This document shows, in pieces, positions 33,569-43,315 of a stretch of DNA of 64,000 nt. Position 1 is the first letter of the stretch, and every line of letters begins with the position of its first letter. Source of the DNA: Marinobacter alexandrii (GTDB lineage: Bacteria; Bacteroidota; Bacteroidia; Cytophagales; Cyclobacteriaceae); the NCBI GenBank assembly GCA_039984955.1, contig JBDWTN010000006.1:124001-188000 (forward strand). The letters run 5' to 3'. A program made the position numbers and the translations under genes. The notes beneath the pieces are model-generated. The model saw only the letters and a list, made by a program, of their open reading frames with translations. It was not told the origin of the DNA and did not search any database.

Positions 33569-34639
33569 ATGAAAAACTTTACTACTAAGATTTTAACGCT
33601 TGTACTAGTAGGCCTATTTGTTGTTAATCACTCGGCTAAATCGCAAGATTTTGGTGCTATCTTTCAAGGAGGTACCGAGGACGCCAACTTGTATTTACAA
33701 AAGTATGCTGAACCGATTATGTTTTCATTTAACAACGGACTAGGAGGTGGATGGTACAACACAGCTAAGCCTCATAAATTATTGGGTTTCGACTTAACAG
33801 CGTCAATCAATATTGCTAACATTCCAAACGAAGACAGAAAATTCAATTTCAATGACGTTTCTTGGAATGATCTTGAATTATTAGATGGATCTCCTAGTTT
33901 ACCTACGGCAGTAGGAGGCTCAACCACTTCAAGACTAAGGATACCTATAGGAACAGAAGTAATTGATCCTGTAACGGGTAATTCAATTACTTATCGACAA
34001 AATCAGGATTTTGATGCTCCGGATGGGTTTGATGTAGAGGATTTACCTATAGCTGGATTTCCAGTTCCCACTGTACAGCTTGGAATCGGCTTACCAAAAA
34101 ATACTGATCTTAAGATCAGATATGCCAGTGATTTTGGTGCTATAGATGATGGAAGTTTTACACTAATAGGATTTGGGGTAATGCATGACCTAAAGCAGTG
34201 GGTTCCAGGTTTAAAGCAGGTTCCATTTGATTTTTCAGGATTCATTGGATGGACTAGACTGAGTGCTGAGTTTAATATTGACGAAGGAGGCCCTGGAGAT
34301 GATTTTGAAGCTGATGGAATTGCGAAATTGACCGCATCTTCTACAACGATCCAAGGAGTGATTTCAAAGCAGATTGCCATTTTAACTCCATATTTAGGCG
34401 TTGGATATAACATCGCTGGTAGCTCCTTTAATATTGATGGAGACTTTACTTACAGGGATTCTGATACAGGCGATGAAATCACGGTCTCTGATCCTGTTTC
34501 TCTTAACTTCAAAGGAGGTAGTTCTCCAAGAATCAATGCAGGGCTTAGAATTAAACTTCTTATACTTACAATTCATGCTGAATATACTATTCAGAAATAC
34601 AACACCTTTACGGCTGGACTAGGAATCAATATAAGATAA
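33569..34639 (+). CDS. DUF6588 outer-membrane protein
   Basis: The 356-residue protein has a signal peptide ending AKSQ. Its beta-rich body contains ANLYLQKYAEPIMFSFNNGL, GGGWYNTAKPHKLLGFDLT, VQLGIGLPKNTDLKIRY and a Phe/Tyr-rich C-terminus (YTIQKYNTFTAGLGINIR) typical of outer-membrane barrels. Members of this family are frequent in Cytophagales and related marine groups and have no assigned role. It stands alone between a promoter and a terminator. Confidence 0.83.
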   Translation: MKNFTTKILTLVLVGLFVVNHSAKSQDFGAIFQGGTEDANLYLQKYAEPIMFSFNNGLGGGWYNTAKPHKLLGFDLTASINIANIPNEDRKFNFNDVSWNDLELLDGSPSLPTAVGGSTTSRLRIPIGTEVIDPVTGNSITYRQNQDFDAPDGFDVEDLPIAGFPVPTVQLGIGLPKNTDLKIRYASDFGAIDDGSFTLIGFGVMHDLKQWVPGLKQVPFDFSGFIGWTRLSAEFNIDEGGPGDDFEADGIAKLTASSTTIQGVISKQIAILTPYLGVGYNIAGSSFNIDGDFTYRDSDTGDEITVSDPVSLNFKGGSSPRINAGLRIKLLILTIHAEYTIQKYNTFTAGLGINIR

Positions 34640-34670
34640 GAAAGAAAAAATAATATCGTATAAAAAAAGA

Positions 34671-34702
34671 AAAGTCCCGTCAAAAACGGGACTTTCTTTT
34701 TT
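34671..34702 (+). terminator. rho-independent terminator of the DUF6588 gene
   Basis: A perfect 10-bp stem AAAGTCCCGT/ACGGGACTTT with loop CAAAA is followed by CTTTTTT. It lies 31 bases after the stop codon. Confidence 0.88.
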
Positions 34703-34781
34703 ACTTGTCAAACAGGTGTATGAATAATTTGTGTTATGCATTAGGTATATACTACACAGCGTGAAAAAGTAACCCCCTATT

Positions 34782-35252
34782 ATGATAAAAATTTTATTCG
34801 TTTGTTTAGGTAATATTTGCAGGTCTCCATTAGCTGAAGCTATTTTTAAGAAAAAGCTCGAAATAGAAGGATTAAGTCATAAAATTTTAGCTGATTCCGC
34901 CGGTACAGCAAATTATCATGTAGGCGAAAATCCCGATCCAAGAACCATTGAAATTGCTGAAAAACATGGAATCCCAGTCAAACACAAAGGTCAGCAGTTT
35001 AAAAAAAAGCATCGGGAAGAATTTAATTACCTGCTGGCAATGGACCAATCTAACTTTCAAAACATGACAAGGGAGATGGGCGGTACACCAAGTAATTTGA
35101 TCTTGATGAGAGATTTTGACCCTTATGGGAAAGGGGAAGACGTGCCTGATCCATGGTACGGTGGAATGAATGGATTTGAGAATGTATATCAAATTCTTAA
35201 TCGCTCTTTAGATGAATTTCTAAAACATATAAAAGAACAACACAGTTTATGA
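34782..35252 (+). CDS. low-molecular-weight protein-tyrosine phosphatase
   Basis: The 156-residue protein has the P-loop CLGNICRSP with catalytic C8 and the general-acid loop VPDPWYGG near the C-terminus. Length is standard. It could dephosphorylate tyrosine kinases or small metabolites. The fructosamine kinase-like gene overlaps the stop by 4 bases (ATGA), so the two are co-translated; both may act on phosphorylated or glycated substrates, but that link is inferred. Confidence 0.95.
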   Translation: MIKILFVCLGNICRSPLAEAIFKKKLEIEGLSHKILADSAGTANYHVGENPDPRTIEIAEKHGIPVKHKGQQFKKKHREEFNYLLAMDQSNFQNMTREMGGTPSNLILMRDFDPYGKGEDVPDPWYGGMNGFENVYQILNRSLDEFLKHIKEQHSL

Positions 35253-36109
35253 CTGACTTTTTCCAGCAAGTCATAAAAAAGAATTTTGCTGATAGTCAAG
35301 TCATTTCATCATCTCCTATCTCAGGAGGATGCATCAACAATACAGTTAAAATAGTTACCGATAATGGTCAATTTTTCCTAAAATGGAATAAAGCTGAGTA
35401 TGAAAGTATGTTCAGCAATGAAAAACAAGGACTAGACCTGTTATTAAAAAAATCACCTCTCTTCACTCCTACTGCAATTGATTTTGGAGTACTTAATGAT
35501 AGGGCTTACTTGCTTACCGAGTGGATTGAAACAGGAGTGCAATCCAATCGATTTTGGGAATCCTTTGCAGAAAATCTAGCAAATCAACATAAGTCTGTCG
35601 ACGTTCTATTTGGCCTAAATCACAATAATTACATAGGAAGTTTACCCCAATCAAACAAACAGCATCATAAATGGTCGCGTTTCTTTATTGAAGAACGCAT
35701 CGTTCCCCAACTAAAACTTGCGGAATCAAAAAAGCTCATCAATAAAGAATATCGACATAAATTTGATAAGCTCTTTAGAGAATTAGATTCAATAATTCCT
35801 AATGAACATCCCTCATTACTTCATGGTGATTTGTGGAGTGGGAATTTTATGTGTGGGAAAGATGGTGATGCCGTAATATTTGATCCTGCCATTTATTATG
35901 GACACAGAGAAACTGAATTAGCCTTTACACATCTTTTTGGAGGCTTCTCTCAAGTGTTTTATGAAGCTTATCAAGCAATATCTCCTATGGAGTCAGGCTT
36001 TGAAAATAGATTTGATATTCACAACCTTTATCCCCTCTTAGTTCATGTAAACTTATTCGGAACTTCTTATCTATCTGGAGTATCTCAAACACTTCAGAGG
36101 TTCACCTAA
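35249..36109 (+). CDS. fructosamine kinase family protein
   Basis: The 286-residue protein has the aminoglycoside-phosphotransferase-like kinase fold of the fructosamine/ketosamine-3-kinase family. Visible features are SGGCINNTVKIVTDNGQFFLKW, the catalytic loop LLHGDLWSGNFMC and the metal-binding FDPAIYYGHRETELAF. It should phosphorylate sugar adducts on amino groups, leading to deglycation. It follows the tyrosine phosphatase-type gene with a 4-base overlap and converges with aspartate kinase. Confidence 0.94.
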   Translation: MTDFFQQVIKKNFADSQVISSSPISGGCINNTVKIVTDNGQFFLKWNKAEYESMFSNEKQGLDLLLKKSPLFTPTAIDFGVLNDRAYLLTEWIETGVQSNRFWESFAENLANQHKSVDVLFGLNHNNYIGSLPQSNKQHHKWSRFFIEERIVPQLKLAESKKLINKEYRHKFDKLFRELDSIIPNEHPSLLHGDLWSGNFMCGKDGDAVIFDPAIYYGHRETELAFTHLFGGFSQVFYEAYQAISPMESGFENRFDIHNLYPLLVHVNLFGTSYLSGVSQTLQRFT

Positions 36110-37344
36110 CGATATAGAACTTGATAGTTATTTATTGTTTTCTGTTCCATAATCACTGTTCTATCCCAAGGTAACTTATCAAATGAATCGGGGGTGTAAT
36201 TCTTAATTGTAGCAAGATTTAGCTCGCTTTCAAATGATAAAATAAAATCCCTGTTAAGCAGTTCTTTTATCCGCTTTGATTTGAATTCCTTATAATCGAT
36301 ACAAAATGAGAACGTTAGAGCTGAGTTCTGCATTAGGTTAATCTTGATATTGAGCAAATCAAGCACCTGAAGTATCAAACCCAATTTTTTCTCATCCATA
36401 AAACTATGATCCTTTACCTGTGCTGTCACTAGTAATTGATTTCCCTTGAATACAAAGCACGGGATTGTTTTGGTTGTGTTATCCGAAGAGATGGTAGTTC
36501 CTTCTAGTTTTCTATCCAGAAAAGAACGCACTATCAAAGGAATGCTTTTTTGAGCGATAGGTTTCAAAGTCTTCGGGTGAATTACCTGAGCTCCATAGTA
36601 AGTCATTTCAGTTACTTCTCTATAGCTCAGCTTTTTGTACTGTTCCGTTCCTTCGAGAATCCGCGGATCTGCATTTAGAATACCAGGCACATCCTTCCAA
36701 ACAGTAAAACCATCCGCATTGAGGCAATAAGCCAAAATAGATCCTGTATAATCTGACCCTTCTCTTCCAAGAGTAGTGGAATTTCCTTCTACATCAGAAC
36801 CAATAAATCCCTGAGTTACAACTACTCTCTCTTCTGCTACAGGTTTCAATAGATTAATTACTTGCTTCTCAGTCACTACCCAGTCCACATTAGCTTCCGT
36901 AAAATATTGATCTGTTCGAATAGCAGATCTTGCATCAAACCACTCACTACCCACTTGAGTCTTTAAATAAGCTTCCACTAAAGATGTAGACATTAATTCT
37001 CCATGTGGCACCACTTTATCATAAGCGAGCATTGGATCATATTCGCTTAGATTATTCAGTGTATTCTCAAGTGATTCTTCGAATTTGAGATAGTTTTTGG
37101 GAAGTTCCTTCGAGAGGTCCTCAGCAATATCATGATGAAATTGCTTTATTTCATTTAAAATCTCTGAGTAGTTCAAACCTGCATGAGCTAACTTCACGAG
37201 CTCTTCGAGTTTGTTTGTTGTCTTTCCCATTGCGGAAACTACGACTACTACCTTCTTTGATCCGAAAGAAGAAACGATATCGGCTAAATTCCTAACACCT
37301 TGAGCATCCTTAACGGAGGCACCTCCAAACTTGAAAATCTGCAT
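36106..37344 (-). CDS. aspartate kinase
   Basis: The 412-residue protein begins [13 protein letters not shown] and shows [35 protein letters not shown] and the catalytic core [16 protein letters not shown]. The C-terminus holds ACT-like regulatory segments. It performs the first step of the aspartate pathway (Lys, Thr, Met). It appears monofunctional, with no homoserine dehydrogenase domain. I start it at MQIF; the longer reading adds 27 unrelated residues. The near-consensus -7 box AACGTTTG lies 4 bases before this ATG. Confidence 0.95.
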   Translation of the reverse strand: MQIFKFGGASVKDAQGVRNLADIVSSFGSKKVVVVVSAMGKTTNKLEELVKLAHAGLNYSEILNEIKQFHHDIAEDLSKELPKNYLKFEESLENTLNNLSEYDPMLAYDKVVPHGELMSTSLVEAYLKTQVGSEWFDARSAIRTDQYFTEANVDWVVTEKQVINLLKPVAEERVVVTQGFIGSDVEGNSTTLGREGSDYTGSILAYCLNADGFTVWKDVPGILNADPRILEGTEQYKKLSYREVTEMTYYGAQVIHPKTLKPIAQKSIPLIVRSFLDRKLEGTTISSDNTTKTIPCFVFKGNQLLVTAQVKDHSFMDEKKLGLILQVLDLLNIKINLMQNSALTFSFCIDYKEFKSKRIKELLNRDFILSFESELNLATIKNYTPDSFDKLPWDRTVIMEQKTINNYQVLYR

Positions 37345-37427
37345 TATGCAAACGTTATAAATATGTGAATGAATTAATTTCGTGGCAAGAAACAAAAAAT
37401 ACTCAAATCCTTCTGATCCAGACACCT

Positions 37428-38432
37428 ATGAACAAAAGTAAGCTTGGCCTACCTATTGGAACAACCTTAGATCGCTTTATTAAGCAAAAAGAGGATGAAT
37501 TTTCTTCTGCAACTGGTGAGCTATCACAACTTTTAAGAGATATCGCCCTAGCCGGGAAGATTATTAACAAAGAAGTGAATAAGTCTGGGTTGCTTGATAT
37601 CACAGGTGGTTTCGGTGAGAAAAATGTGCAGGGAGAAGATCAGCAAAAATTAGATGTCGTTGCTGATATACGTTTTACTCGAGCTTTGAAAAATGGTGGC
37701 ATGACATGCGCTGTTGTCTCTGAGGAAGAGCAAGAAATCATTCATCTAAATCCTAATTGTCGATATGTGGTTGCGATAGATCCTTTAGATGGTAGTTCTA
37801 ATATTGATGTTAATGTTTCGATAGGCACGATTTTCTCGATTTATAAGCGAATTTCACCCGTCGGTGGTCCTGTACAAGAAGAAGACATTCTTCAAAAAGG
37901 CACAGAGCAAGTTGCCGCTGGCTATATACTTTATGGCTCTTCCACTATGCTGGTTTATACCACGGGAAGAGGTGTTCATGGCTTTACCTTGGAGCCAAGT
38001 TTAGGTGAATTTGTACTTTCACATGATCATATGACATGTCCAAAAGATGGTAATATTTACTCCATCAATGAAGGGAATTATTTTGCTTTTGATGAATGGG
38101 TGAGAGAGTATGTTTATGATTGCAAAAAGAAATCAATGACAGCAAGATACATTGGCTCTTTAGTGGCTGATTTTCACCGAAACATGATGAAAGGTGGCAT
38201 CTATCTTTATCCAAATACGGAAAAAGATCAAAATGGAAAACTACGGTTGTTATATGAATGTAATGCACTTGCTTTTATCGCAGAGCAGTCTGGAGGTATC
38301 GCAACAAATGGGAAAGAACGAATACTTGATATTCAACCAACGACATTTCATCAGAGAACTCCGGTATACTTAGGGTCAGAAAAGATGGTGGAGCACGCTA
38401 TGTCTTTTGTTAAGGTTGATACTGCTGTCTAG
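37428..38432 (+). CDS. fbp: class I fructose-1,6-bisphosphatase
   Basis: The 334-residue enzyme has the metal and substrate motifs of class I FBPases: [47 protein letters not shown] and [12 protein letters not shown]. It hydrolyses fructose 1,6-bisphosphate in gluconeogenesis. I start it at MNKSKLG, because the upstream extension lacks family similarity. It is divergent from aspartate kinase across 83 bases, and its 3' end overlaps the convergent gene by 23 bases. Confidence 0.96.
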   Translation: MNKSKLGLPIGTTLDRFIKQKEDEFSSATGELSQLLRDIALAGKIINKEVNKSGLLDITGGFGEKNVQGEDQQKLDVVADIRFTRALKNGGMTCAVVSEEEQEIIHLNPNCRYVVAIDPLDGSSNIDVNVSIGTIFSIYKRISPVGGPVQEEDILQKGTEQVAAGYILYGSSTMLVYTTGRGVHGFTLEPSLGEFVLSHDHMTCPKDGNIYSINEGNYFAFDEWVREYVYDCKKKSMTARYIGSLVADFHRNMMKGGIYLYPNTEKDQNGKLRLLYECNALAFIAEQSGGIATNGKERILDIQPTTFHQRTPVYLGSEKMVEHAMSFVKVDTAV

Positions 38433-38727
38433 TCATTACTTTTTGTTTTTCTCGATTAATAATGGCTTGAGCTAGATTTTTAGCTATCTCACCTTGTTTT
38501 GATCCATGAAGAAGGTCCTTCACTTTGTTTTCTGGTATATCAATTCGATAGAGTGCATTCAAAAGTTTATTTAGATCATGATCCAACAGATGATTTATTT
38601 GCTTTGTTAGAAATGTGAGCAACCGATCAGCGGCATTTTCTTCTTTCCCAAATTCCATTTCCTCCTCTAATCCCAAATCCTTTCGAATAAGGTGATAACT
38701 CTGCTCTACTAATGTAAATTGATCCAT
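38410..38727 (-). CDS. hypothetical helical protein, 105 residues
   Basis: The protein is charged and helical ([50 protein letters not shown]). Proteins of this length and pattern are common, unnamed cytoplasmic proteins in Bacteroidota. It overlaps the tail of fbp on the other strand by 23 bases. No function is assigned. Confidence 0.72.
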   Translation of the reverse strand: MDQFTLVEQSYHLIRKDLGLEEEMEFGKEENAADRLLTFLTKQINHLLDHDLNKLLNALYRIDIPENKVKDLLHGSKQGEIAKNLAQAIINREKQKVMTRQQYQP

Positions 38728-38788
38728 ACAAAGAGTTAATTGTTGAAAACTTTTAAGATTTTCTGCAATTTTTAACTGACTACCAAAG

Positions 38789-39259
38789 ATGAAAAAAATA
38801 TTAATTATTCTCCTTGCTTTTGCATCGATTCACGTAACTGCTCAAGAAGAGAAAGAAGCTGTCATGAAAGTTGTAAATCAGGTTTTTGAAGCCATGAGAA
38901 AAAATGATAGCACGCTATTGAAAAATTGCTTTGTAGAATCTCCAAATACTTTTACTTCTTTTACTAATCCAGAAGGAATATCCACACTTACTAAAGGTGA
39001 CTTTCAACAATTCATCAACGCAATAGGCCGGCCAAAAGAACAGGTATTGAACGAACCTATATGGAATGAAAAAGTAGAAATTGATGATAACCTAGCTTCC
39101 GTTTGGGTAGATTATGCTTTTTATATAGGTGATCAGTTTTCTCATTGTGGAGTTGATGCATTTCACCTAGTCAAACTTGATAATGAATGGAAGATATTTC
39201 ACCTTGTTGATACCAGAAGAAGAAAAGATTGTGAAATACCAGAAGGTATTAAGCCTTAG
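38789..39259 (+). CDS. exported SnoaL/NTF2-like protein
   Basis: The 156-residue product has a signal peptide ending HVTAQ. It shows the NTF2-like pattern: VNQVFEAMRKNDSTLLKNCF, a beta-strand region VDDNLASVWVDYAFYIG and HCGVDAFHLVKLDNEWKIFHLVDTR. The fold supports small-molecule binding or isomerase chemistry, but no catalytic residues can be assigned. It converges with the thioesterase gene and overlaps it by 11 bases. Confidence 0.8.
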   Translation: MKKILIILLAFASIHVTAQEEKEAVMKVVNQVFEAMRKNDSTLLKNCFVESPNTFTSFTNPEGISTLTKGDFQQFINAIGRPKEQVLNEPIWNEKVEIDDNLASVWVDYAFYIGDQFSHCGVDAFHLVKLDNEWKIFHLVDTRRRKDCEIPEGIKP

Positions 39260-39701
39260 TCTTGTCCGGAATCCATTCAAAATCCTCAGACTTAATTGAA
39301 TCTATTAGAATAGCGCTGAGTTCACTTGGAGGCACGGCTGTTCTTCGTTTAGCTGTATCAAGCCAAGCACCGTCTACATCTACTTTTGCAGACAGGTCTC
39401 CATCTTTTGTGTAAATATTATGCCTAAAAGACCACTTAGATCCATCTTTTCGCAGTTTGGATATCGTAAATCCCACTTCAAATTCTTCGTTCATTCGGAT
39501 TTCTTTGAAGAAACGTGTGTCTTCTCTAAATAAAATAGGCCCAATATTCATACTCAATAACTTATGAAAGGGCATGCTTATTTCTTCGAAGTACATTAAA
39601 CGAGCTTGCGCACAGTAATCGTTATATGCCGTATGTCGCATATGCCCATTGGGATCTAAATCAGCCCATCGTACTCTAAATTTAAATTTTATTTCACTCA
39701 C
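39249..39701 (-). CDS. acyl-CoA thioesterase, hotdog fold (4HBT)
   Basis: The 150-residue protein has the hotdog motif RWADLDPNGHMRHTAYNDY, with the helix that carries the catalytic Asp/His region, and the later strand RFFKEIRMNEEFEVGFTISK. It resembles the YbgC/FadM-like acyl-CoA thioesterases. The start codon overlaps the end of the DUF5606 gene by 8 bases, so the two are probably co-transcribed. Confidence 0.9.
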   Translation of the reverse strand: MSEIKFKFRVRWADLDPNGHMRHTAYNDYCAQARLMYFEEISMPFHKLLSMNIGPILFREDTRFFKEIRMNEEFEVGFTISKLRKDGSKWSFRHNIYTKDGDLSAKVDVDGAWLDTAKRRTAVPPSELSAILIDSIKSEDFEWIPDKTKA

Positions 39702-40158
39702 CCTCAGCCTCCTCTTTTTTCTTTGCGGGCTTTTTAGTTTCCTTTTTCTTCTCTTTCTTTTTTTCCGCTAAAACATCCGGCGCTTGTTTTACGATTTGAT
39801 CATACCAGCTTACCACCTTCTTGATGTCAGAGACATAAACACGATTTTCATCATATTCGGGAAGGATAAACTTTAAGAATGCCTTTAATTCCTCAGGGCT
39901 GCTGTTTTTATCTAAATCTGTATCACCATCGAATTCAGCATGTATTTTTTTCATTACATCCTCCAAAGGAACTGCACCTTCAGCATCAGTTGTGTAGATC
40001 GAAATCTCAGATAAGATGCTCACCTTATTATGCATGGTGGCTACCATTTTTTTCTTGTGTTCATCAAGGCTTTCCAGAATTACACCTGTACGTGTAGGCT
40101 GAATGATGTTGAATAATGTGCCTTTTCCAGAAACTGATGCGATATCACTAAACTCCAT
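39694..40158 (-). CDS. DUF5606 protein
   Basis: The 154-residue protein opens DIASVSGKGTLFNIIQPTRTGVILESLD, as DUF5606 members do (quoted in part), and continues KVSILSEISIYTTDAEG and LPEYDENRVYVSDIKKVVSWY. It ends with a Lys/Glu-rich tail from about residue 135. The family is restricted to Bacteroidota and uncharacterised. It lies between engB and a thioesterase gene, all on the minus strand. Confidence 0.9.
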   Translation of the reverse strand: MEFSDIASVSGKGTLFNIIQPTRTGVILESLDEHKKKMVATMHNKVSILSEISIYTTDAEGAVPLEDVMKKIHAEFDGDTDLDKNSSPEELKAFLKFILPEYDENRVYVSDIKKVVSWYDQIVKQAPDVLAEKKKEKKKETKKPAKKKEEAEGE

Positions 40159-40187
40159 AAATTGTATTTTGAGGTGGCAAAAATATC

Positions 40188-40790
40188 CTATCCTACTATC
40201 TCTGCATTAATTCGACCAATAAATTCCAAAATTTCTTTCCCACCCACTTTTTCAGCCGATGATGTAACGAAAGTTGGAGGTAATTCTTCCCATGTATTTT
40301 TCATGACCTTCTTATAAGAAGCCACATTGGATTGAGTTTGCGTTTTCCCCAGTTTGTCAGCCTTTGTGAAAGCGATGCTAAAAGGGATACCCTCCTCACC
40401 TAGCCATCGCATAAAATCTAGATCGATTTTTTGTGGTTCATGGCGAATATCTACCAGCACAAAGACACAAGCTAGATTTTGTCGTTCTTCCAGATAGGTA
40501 TTAATCATCTTTTTCCAAGCCGCTTTATTCACCTTGCTAGTTTGTGCCCACCCATAGCCTGGTAAATCCACTAAATACCATTGATCATTGATCACAAAAT
40601 GATTGATTAGTTGAGTTTTACCTGGTGTTGAAGATGTTTTTGCCAATTTCTTCCGATTGGTTATGTGGTTGATCAAACTTGATTTTCCGACATTGGAGCG
40701 ACCTATGAAGGCATACTCAGGTCGATCGGGAGCTGGACATCCGGACACGTCCGGGCTGCTGATTACAAATTCTGCTGATTTTATCTGCAT
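40188..40790 (-). CDS. engB: EngB/YsxC ribosome-biogenesis GTPase
   Basis: The 200-residue protein has G1 [12 protein letters not shown], the switch [12 protein letters not shown]3 DLPGYGWA and G4 TKADK, the standard EngB layout. It is needed for 50S subunit assembly. I start it at MQIKSAEFV; 11 extra upstream residues lack family similarity. It is divergent from ubiE across 62 bases. Confidence 0.96.
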   Translation of the reverse strand: MQIKSAEFVISSPDVSGCPAPDRPEYAFIGRSNVGKSSLINHITNRKKLAKTSSTPGKTQLINHFVINDQWYLVDLPGYGWAQTSKVNKAAWKKMINTYLEERQNLACVFVLVDIRHEPQKIDLDFMRWLGEEGIPFSIAFTKADKLGKTQTQSNVASYKKVMKNTWEELPPTFVTSSAEKVGGKEILEFIGRINAEIVG

Positions 40791-40852
40791 AGAGAAGAAA
40801 CTGATAACATTTCGACCGCACAAGGGTTTAATCCACTAATATTGCGGCAATT

Positions 40853-41575
40853 ATGACGGTACTACCATACAAAGATAAGTCGGATGCGAAGAAGAAGCAG
40901 GTAGCGGAGATGTTCGACAGCATTTCAGGCAAGTATGACTTCCTTAATCATTTCCTAAGTCTGGGAATAGACATCAGATGGCGGAAAAAAGGAATTAAAA
41001 TGCTTAGAGACTTACAACCTAAGCAAATTTTGGATATAGCCACTGGTACAGGAGATTTCGCTATTGAGTCATTGAAACTGAATCCTGAGAAAGTAATAGG
41101 TGTGGATATCTCTGAAGGTATGCTTAATGTCGGTCGGCAGAAAATGAAGAAACGAGGATACTCTGAGATCATCGATATGCAATCCGGAGATTCAGAAAAC
41201 CTTCACTTTGATGATAATAAATTCGATGCTGTAATCGTTGCATTCGGTGTAAGAAACTTTGAAAATCTAGAAAAAGGATTGTCGGAAATGAATCGAGTTT
41301 TAAGACCCGGCGGCAGGGCCATCATCCTAGAATTTTCAAAACCTACGGTATTTCCGTTCAAACAATTATATAATTTTTATTTTCGTTGGATATTACCGAA
41401 GATTGGAAAGGTGGTTTCAAAAGATAACACCGCCTATACCTACTTGCCAGAATCAGTAAATGAATTTCCTTATGGAAATAATTTTCTGAAAATTCTGGAA
41501 AAAACAGGATATAAAAACACTAAATGCAAACCATTAACCCTAGGCATCAGTTCTATTTACGTGGGAGAAAAATAG
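40853..41575 (+). CDS. ubiE: demethylmenaquinone methyltransferase
   Basis: The 240-residue protein has SAM motif I ILDIATGTGDFAI, post-I VIGVDISEGMLNVGRQKM and the UbiE signature DAVIVAFGVRNFENLEKGL and RVLRPGGRAIILEFSKP. It methylates demethylmenaquinone in the last step of menaquinone synthesis. A near-consensus -7 box (TAATATTG) lies 8 bases before the ATG. The next gene starts 52 bases inside its 3' end. Confidence 0.95.
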   Translation: MTVLPYKDKSDAKKKQVAEMFDSISGKYDFLNHFLSLGIDIRWRKKGIKMLRDLQPKQILDIATGTGDFAIESLKLNPEKVIGVDISEGMLNVGRQKMKKRGYSEIIDMQSGDSENLHFDDNKFDAVIVAFGVRNFENLEKGLSEMNRVLRPGGRAIILEFSKPTVFPFKQLYNFYFRWILPKIGKVVSKDNTAYTYLPESVNEFPYGNNFLKILEKTGYKNTKCKPLTLGISSIYVGEK

Positions 41576-42354
41576 CCCTAGTACTCGTATTGCTTTTCGG
41601 GATGAGCTACTCGTCAACGGCTCAAAACAATCCTGCAGATAATCTTCTAAATTATGAGGAGCAATGGATTCATTACGGTTTTCTTATAGGCGTACATTCA
41701 TCTAAATACGTTATCAGATACTCTGATTACTTCACTTCCCCTGCTATGGACACTGTTCACTCCATTGTGCCAGGGAATCTTGGTGGATTCAAATTAGGCT
41801 TTGTTATCAATATGAAAATCTCAGAATATCTTGATTTTCGATTATTGCCTACTGTTGCATTTTACGAAAATGATTTGAGTTATCGTTTTACCAATGGTAT
41901 AACGCAGCGAGAATTAAAAGACGCAACGATGGTCGAACTTCCTTTGTTGATAAAATATAAGTCAGCTAGACGAGGGAATCTGGCTATGTATATGGTATTT
42001 GGCGTAAACCCTTCACTAGAAGCCTCCGGCAAAGGCGATGAAGAAGATACTACCCAAAAATTGGAATTGAGAAACTGGAATCTTGCTATCGACGTAGGAG
42101 TTGGACTTGATATTTTTTATCCCTTCTTTAAGTTTTCTCCTGAGATTAGGTACTCCTATGGTCTCAGAAACATGCTTACTGATAATACCAACGACTTCAG
42201 CATTGGTCTGGATAAACTAACTACCCAAAACCTTGGAATCTTTGTCACCTTCGAAGGTGGGCCGAGTACTAAGCGAAAACTAGGCAAGAAGACCAAGGGA
42301 GCTGGTCAAATCAAAAGCAGACAAAAGAAACGTCTAAAGAAAGGAAAAGGCTAA
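41524..42354 (+). CDS. porT: PorT-like beta-barrel protein (type IX secretion/gliding)
   Basis: The 276-residue product has a signal-type segment (IALVLVLLFGMSYSS) and a membrane beta-barrel body (HYGFLIGVHSSKYVIRY, GGFKLGFVINMKISEYLDFRLLP, MVELPLLIKYKSARRGNLAMYMV). It ends in a very basic tail (KKTKGAGQIKSRQKKRLKKGKG region). The pattern and position directly after ubiE match PorT/SprT of the type IX secretion system as I know it in Bacteroidota. The ATG lies 52 bases inside ubiE and is the only start that includes the signal segment. Confidence 0.8.
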   Translation: MQTINPRHQFYLRGRKIALVLVLLFGMSYSSTAQNNPADNLLNYEEQWIHYGFLIGVHSSKYVIRYSDYFTSPAMDTVHSIVPGNLGGFKLGFVINMKISEYLDFRLLPTVAFYENDLSYRFTNGITQRELKDATMVELPLLIKYKSARRGNLAMYMVFGVNPSLEASGKGDEEDTTQKLELRNWNLAIDVGVGLDIFYPFFKFSPEIRYSYGLRNMLTDNTNDFSIGLDKLTTQNLGIFVTFEGGPSTKRKLGKKTKGAGQIKSRQKKRLKKGKG

Positions 42355-42355
42355 A

Positions 42356-43105
42356 ATGAGTCAATCTATCGCATTAATTACAGGAGCTACCAGTGGTATT
42401 GGAGAGGCAACTGCCCGATTGCTTAGCAAGAACTATCGTTTGATTATTTGTGGGAGAAGAACTGACAGACTGGAGAAACTCCAAAAGGAACTATCTACTG
42501 AAACACGAATGCTTTCATTTGATGTTAGAGATAAAGATGCTGTATTCGAAGCTATCCAATCTCTTCCTGCAGACTGGCAAGAAATTGACGTTTTGATTAA
42601 TAATGCTGGTAATGCTCATGGTTTAGATTTGATTCATGAAGGAAGTACCGATGATTGGGATGCCATGATGGATATCAATGTGAAAGGCCTTCTTTATGTA
42701 AGTAAAGCAATCATTCCAGGGATGGTTGAACGTAAGAAGGGGCACATCATCAATCTTAGTTCCATTGCAGGTTTAGAAGTATATACTCGAGGAAATGTCT
42801 ATTGTGCATCTAAACACGCCGTAGATGCCCTTACAAAAGGAATGAGACTTGACTTAAATGAACACTCCATTAAAGTAACTTCTATTGATCCCGGTCTAGT
42901 CGAGACTGAATTTAGTGAAGTACGTTTCAAGGGTGATTCTAAAAAAGCAAACAAAGTATATCTAAACTACACCCCTTTGAAAGCGATTGACATAGCAGAA
43001 ACGATCGAATTTGTCCTCAATCGACCTCCACACGTAATGATTGGAGATCTTCTTATTCTCCCAACCGATCAAGCAAGTAGCACGGTTGTGAATAAAAAAA
43101 GTTAA
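42356..43105 (+). CDS. short-chain dehydrogenase/reductase (YdfG-like)
   Basis: The 249-residue enzyme has the Rossmann motif ALITGATSGIGEATA, NNAGNAHG, LSSIAG and the catalytic YCASKHA (Tyr and Lys spaced YxxxK). Similarity to YdfG-type reductases of serine and 3-hydroxy acids is good, but substrate is not certain. The ATG lies 1 base after the porT stop, so it is co-transcribed with ubiE-porT. Confidence 0.94.
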   Translation: MSQSIALITGATSGIGEATARLLSKNYRLIICGRRTDRLEKLQKELSTETRMLSFDVRDKDAVFEAIQSLPADWQEIDVLINNAGNAHGLDLIHEGSTDDWDAMMDINVKGLLYVSKAIIPGMVERKKGHIINLSSIAGLEVYTRGNVYCASKHAVDALTKGMRLDLNEHSIKVTSIDPGLVETEFSEVRFKGDSKKANKVYLNYTPLKAIDIAETIEFVLNRPPHVMIGDLLILPTDQASSTVVNKKS

Positions 43106-43116
43106 TTCTACCTTTG
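43086..43116 (+). promoter_or_regulatory. promoter of the toxin-antitoxin pair (TTG, 20-base spacer, TACCTTTG)
   Basis: TACCTTTG (43109-43116) matches TAnnTTTG exactly and lies 4 bases before the antitoxin ATG. A TTG at 43086-43088 is 20 bases upstream. This would make a leaderless antitoxin mRNA. Confidence 0.5.
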
Positions 43117-43120
43117 AAAG

Positions 43121-43315
43121 ATGGAAGCAGCAATTTTCAATACAAATGATTCAGAAAAGCTTAAAAAGGCTTTTGAAGCACTTAAAAAACTAGGTGTTTC
43201 ATATACTCCGATTAGCAAGCAAGAGTTATTGGATATTGGTTTATATAAAGCCATAATTGAAGGTGAAAAAACTGGAGAAGCTACTCGAAAGGAAGTCTTT
43301 GACTTGCTTGATTAA
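43121..43315 (+). CDS. small antitoxin-like protein of a RelE-type pair
   Basis: The 64-residue protein is charged and helical (DSEKLKKAFEALKKLG, YKAIIEGEKTGEATRKEVFDLLD). It has no DNA-binding motif I can name. Its stop overlaps the start of a RelE-like toxin gene by one base (TAATG), so it is the likely antitoxin. The promoter box lies 4 bases upstream. Confidence 0.75.
   Translation: MEAAIFNTNDSEKLKKAFEALKKLGVSYTPISKQELLDIGLYKAIIEGEKTGEATRKEVFDLLD

Noticed and set aside
34887-35192. Minus-strand frame inside the tyrosine phosphatase gene
   Set aside because: It is a composition-driven shadow of the phosphatase coding frame, with no recognisable domain.
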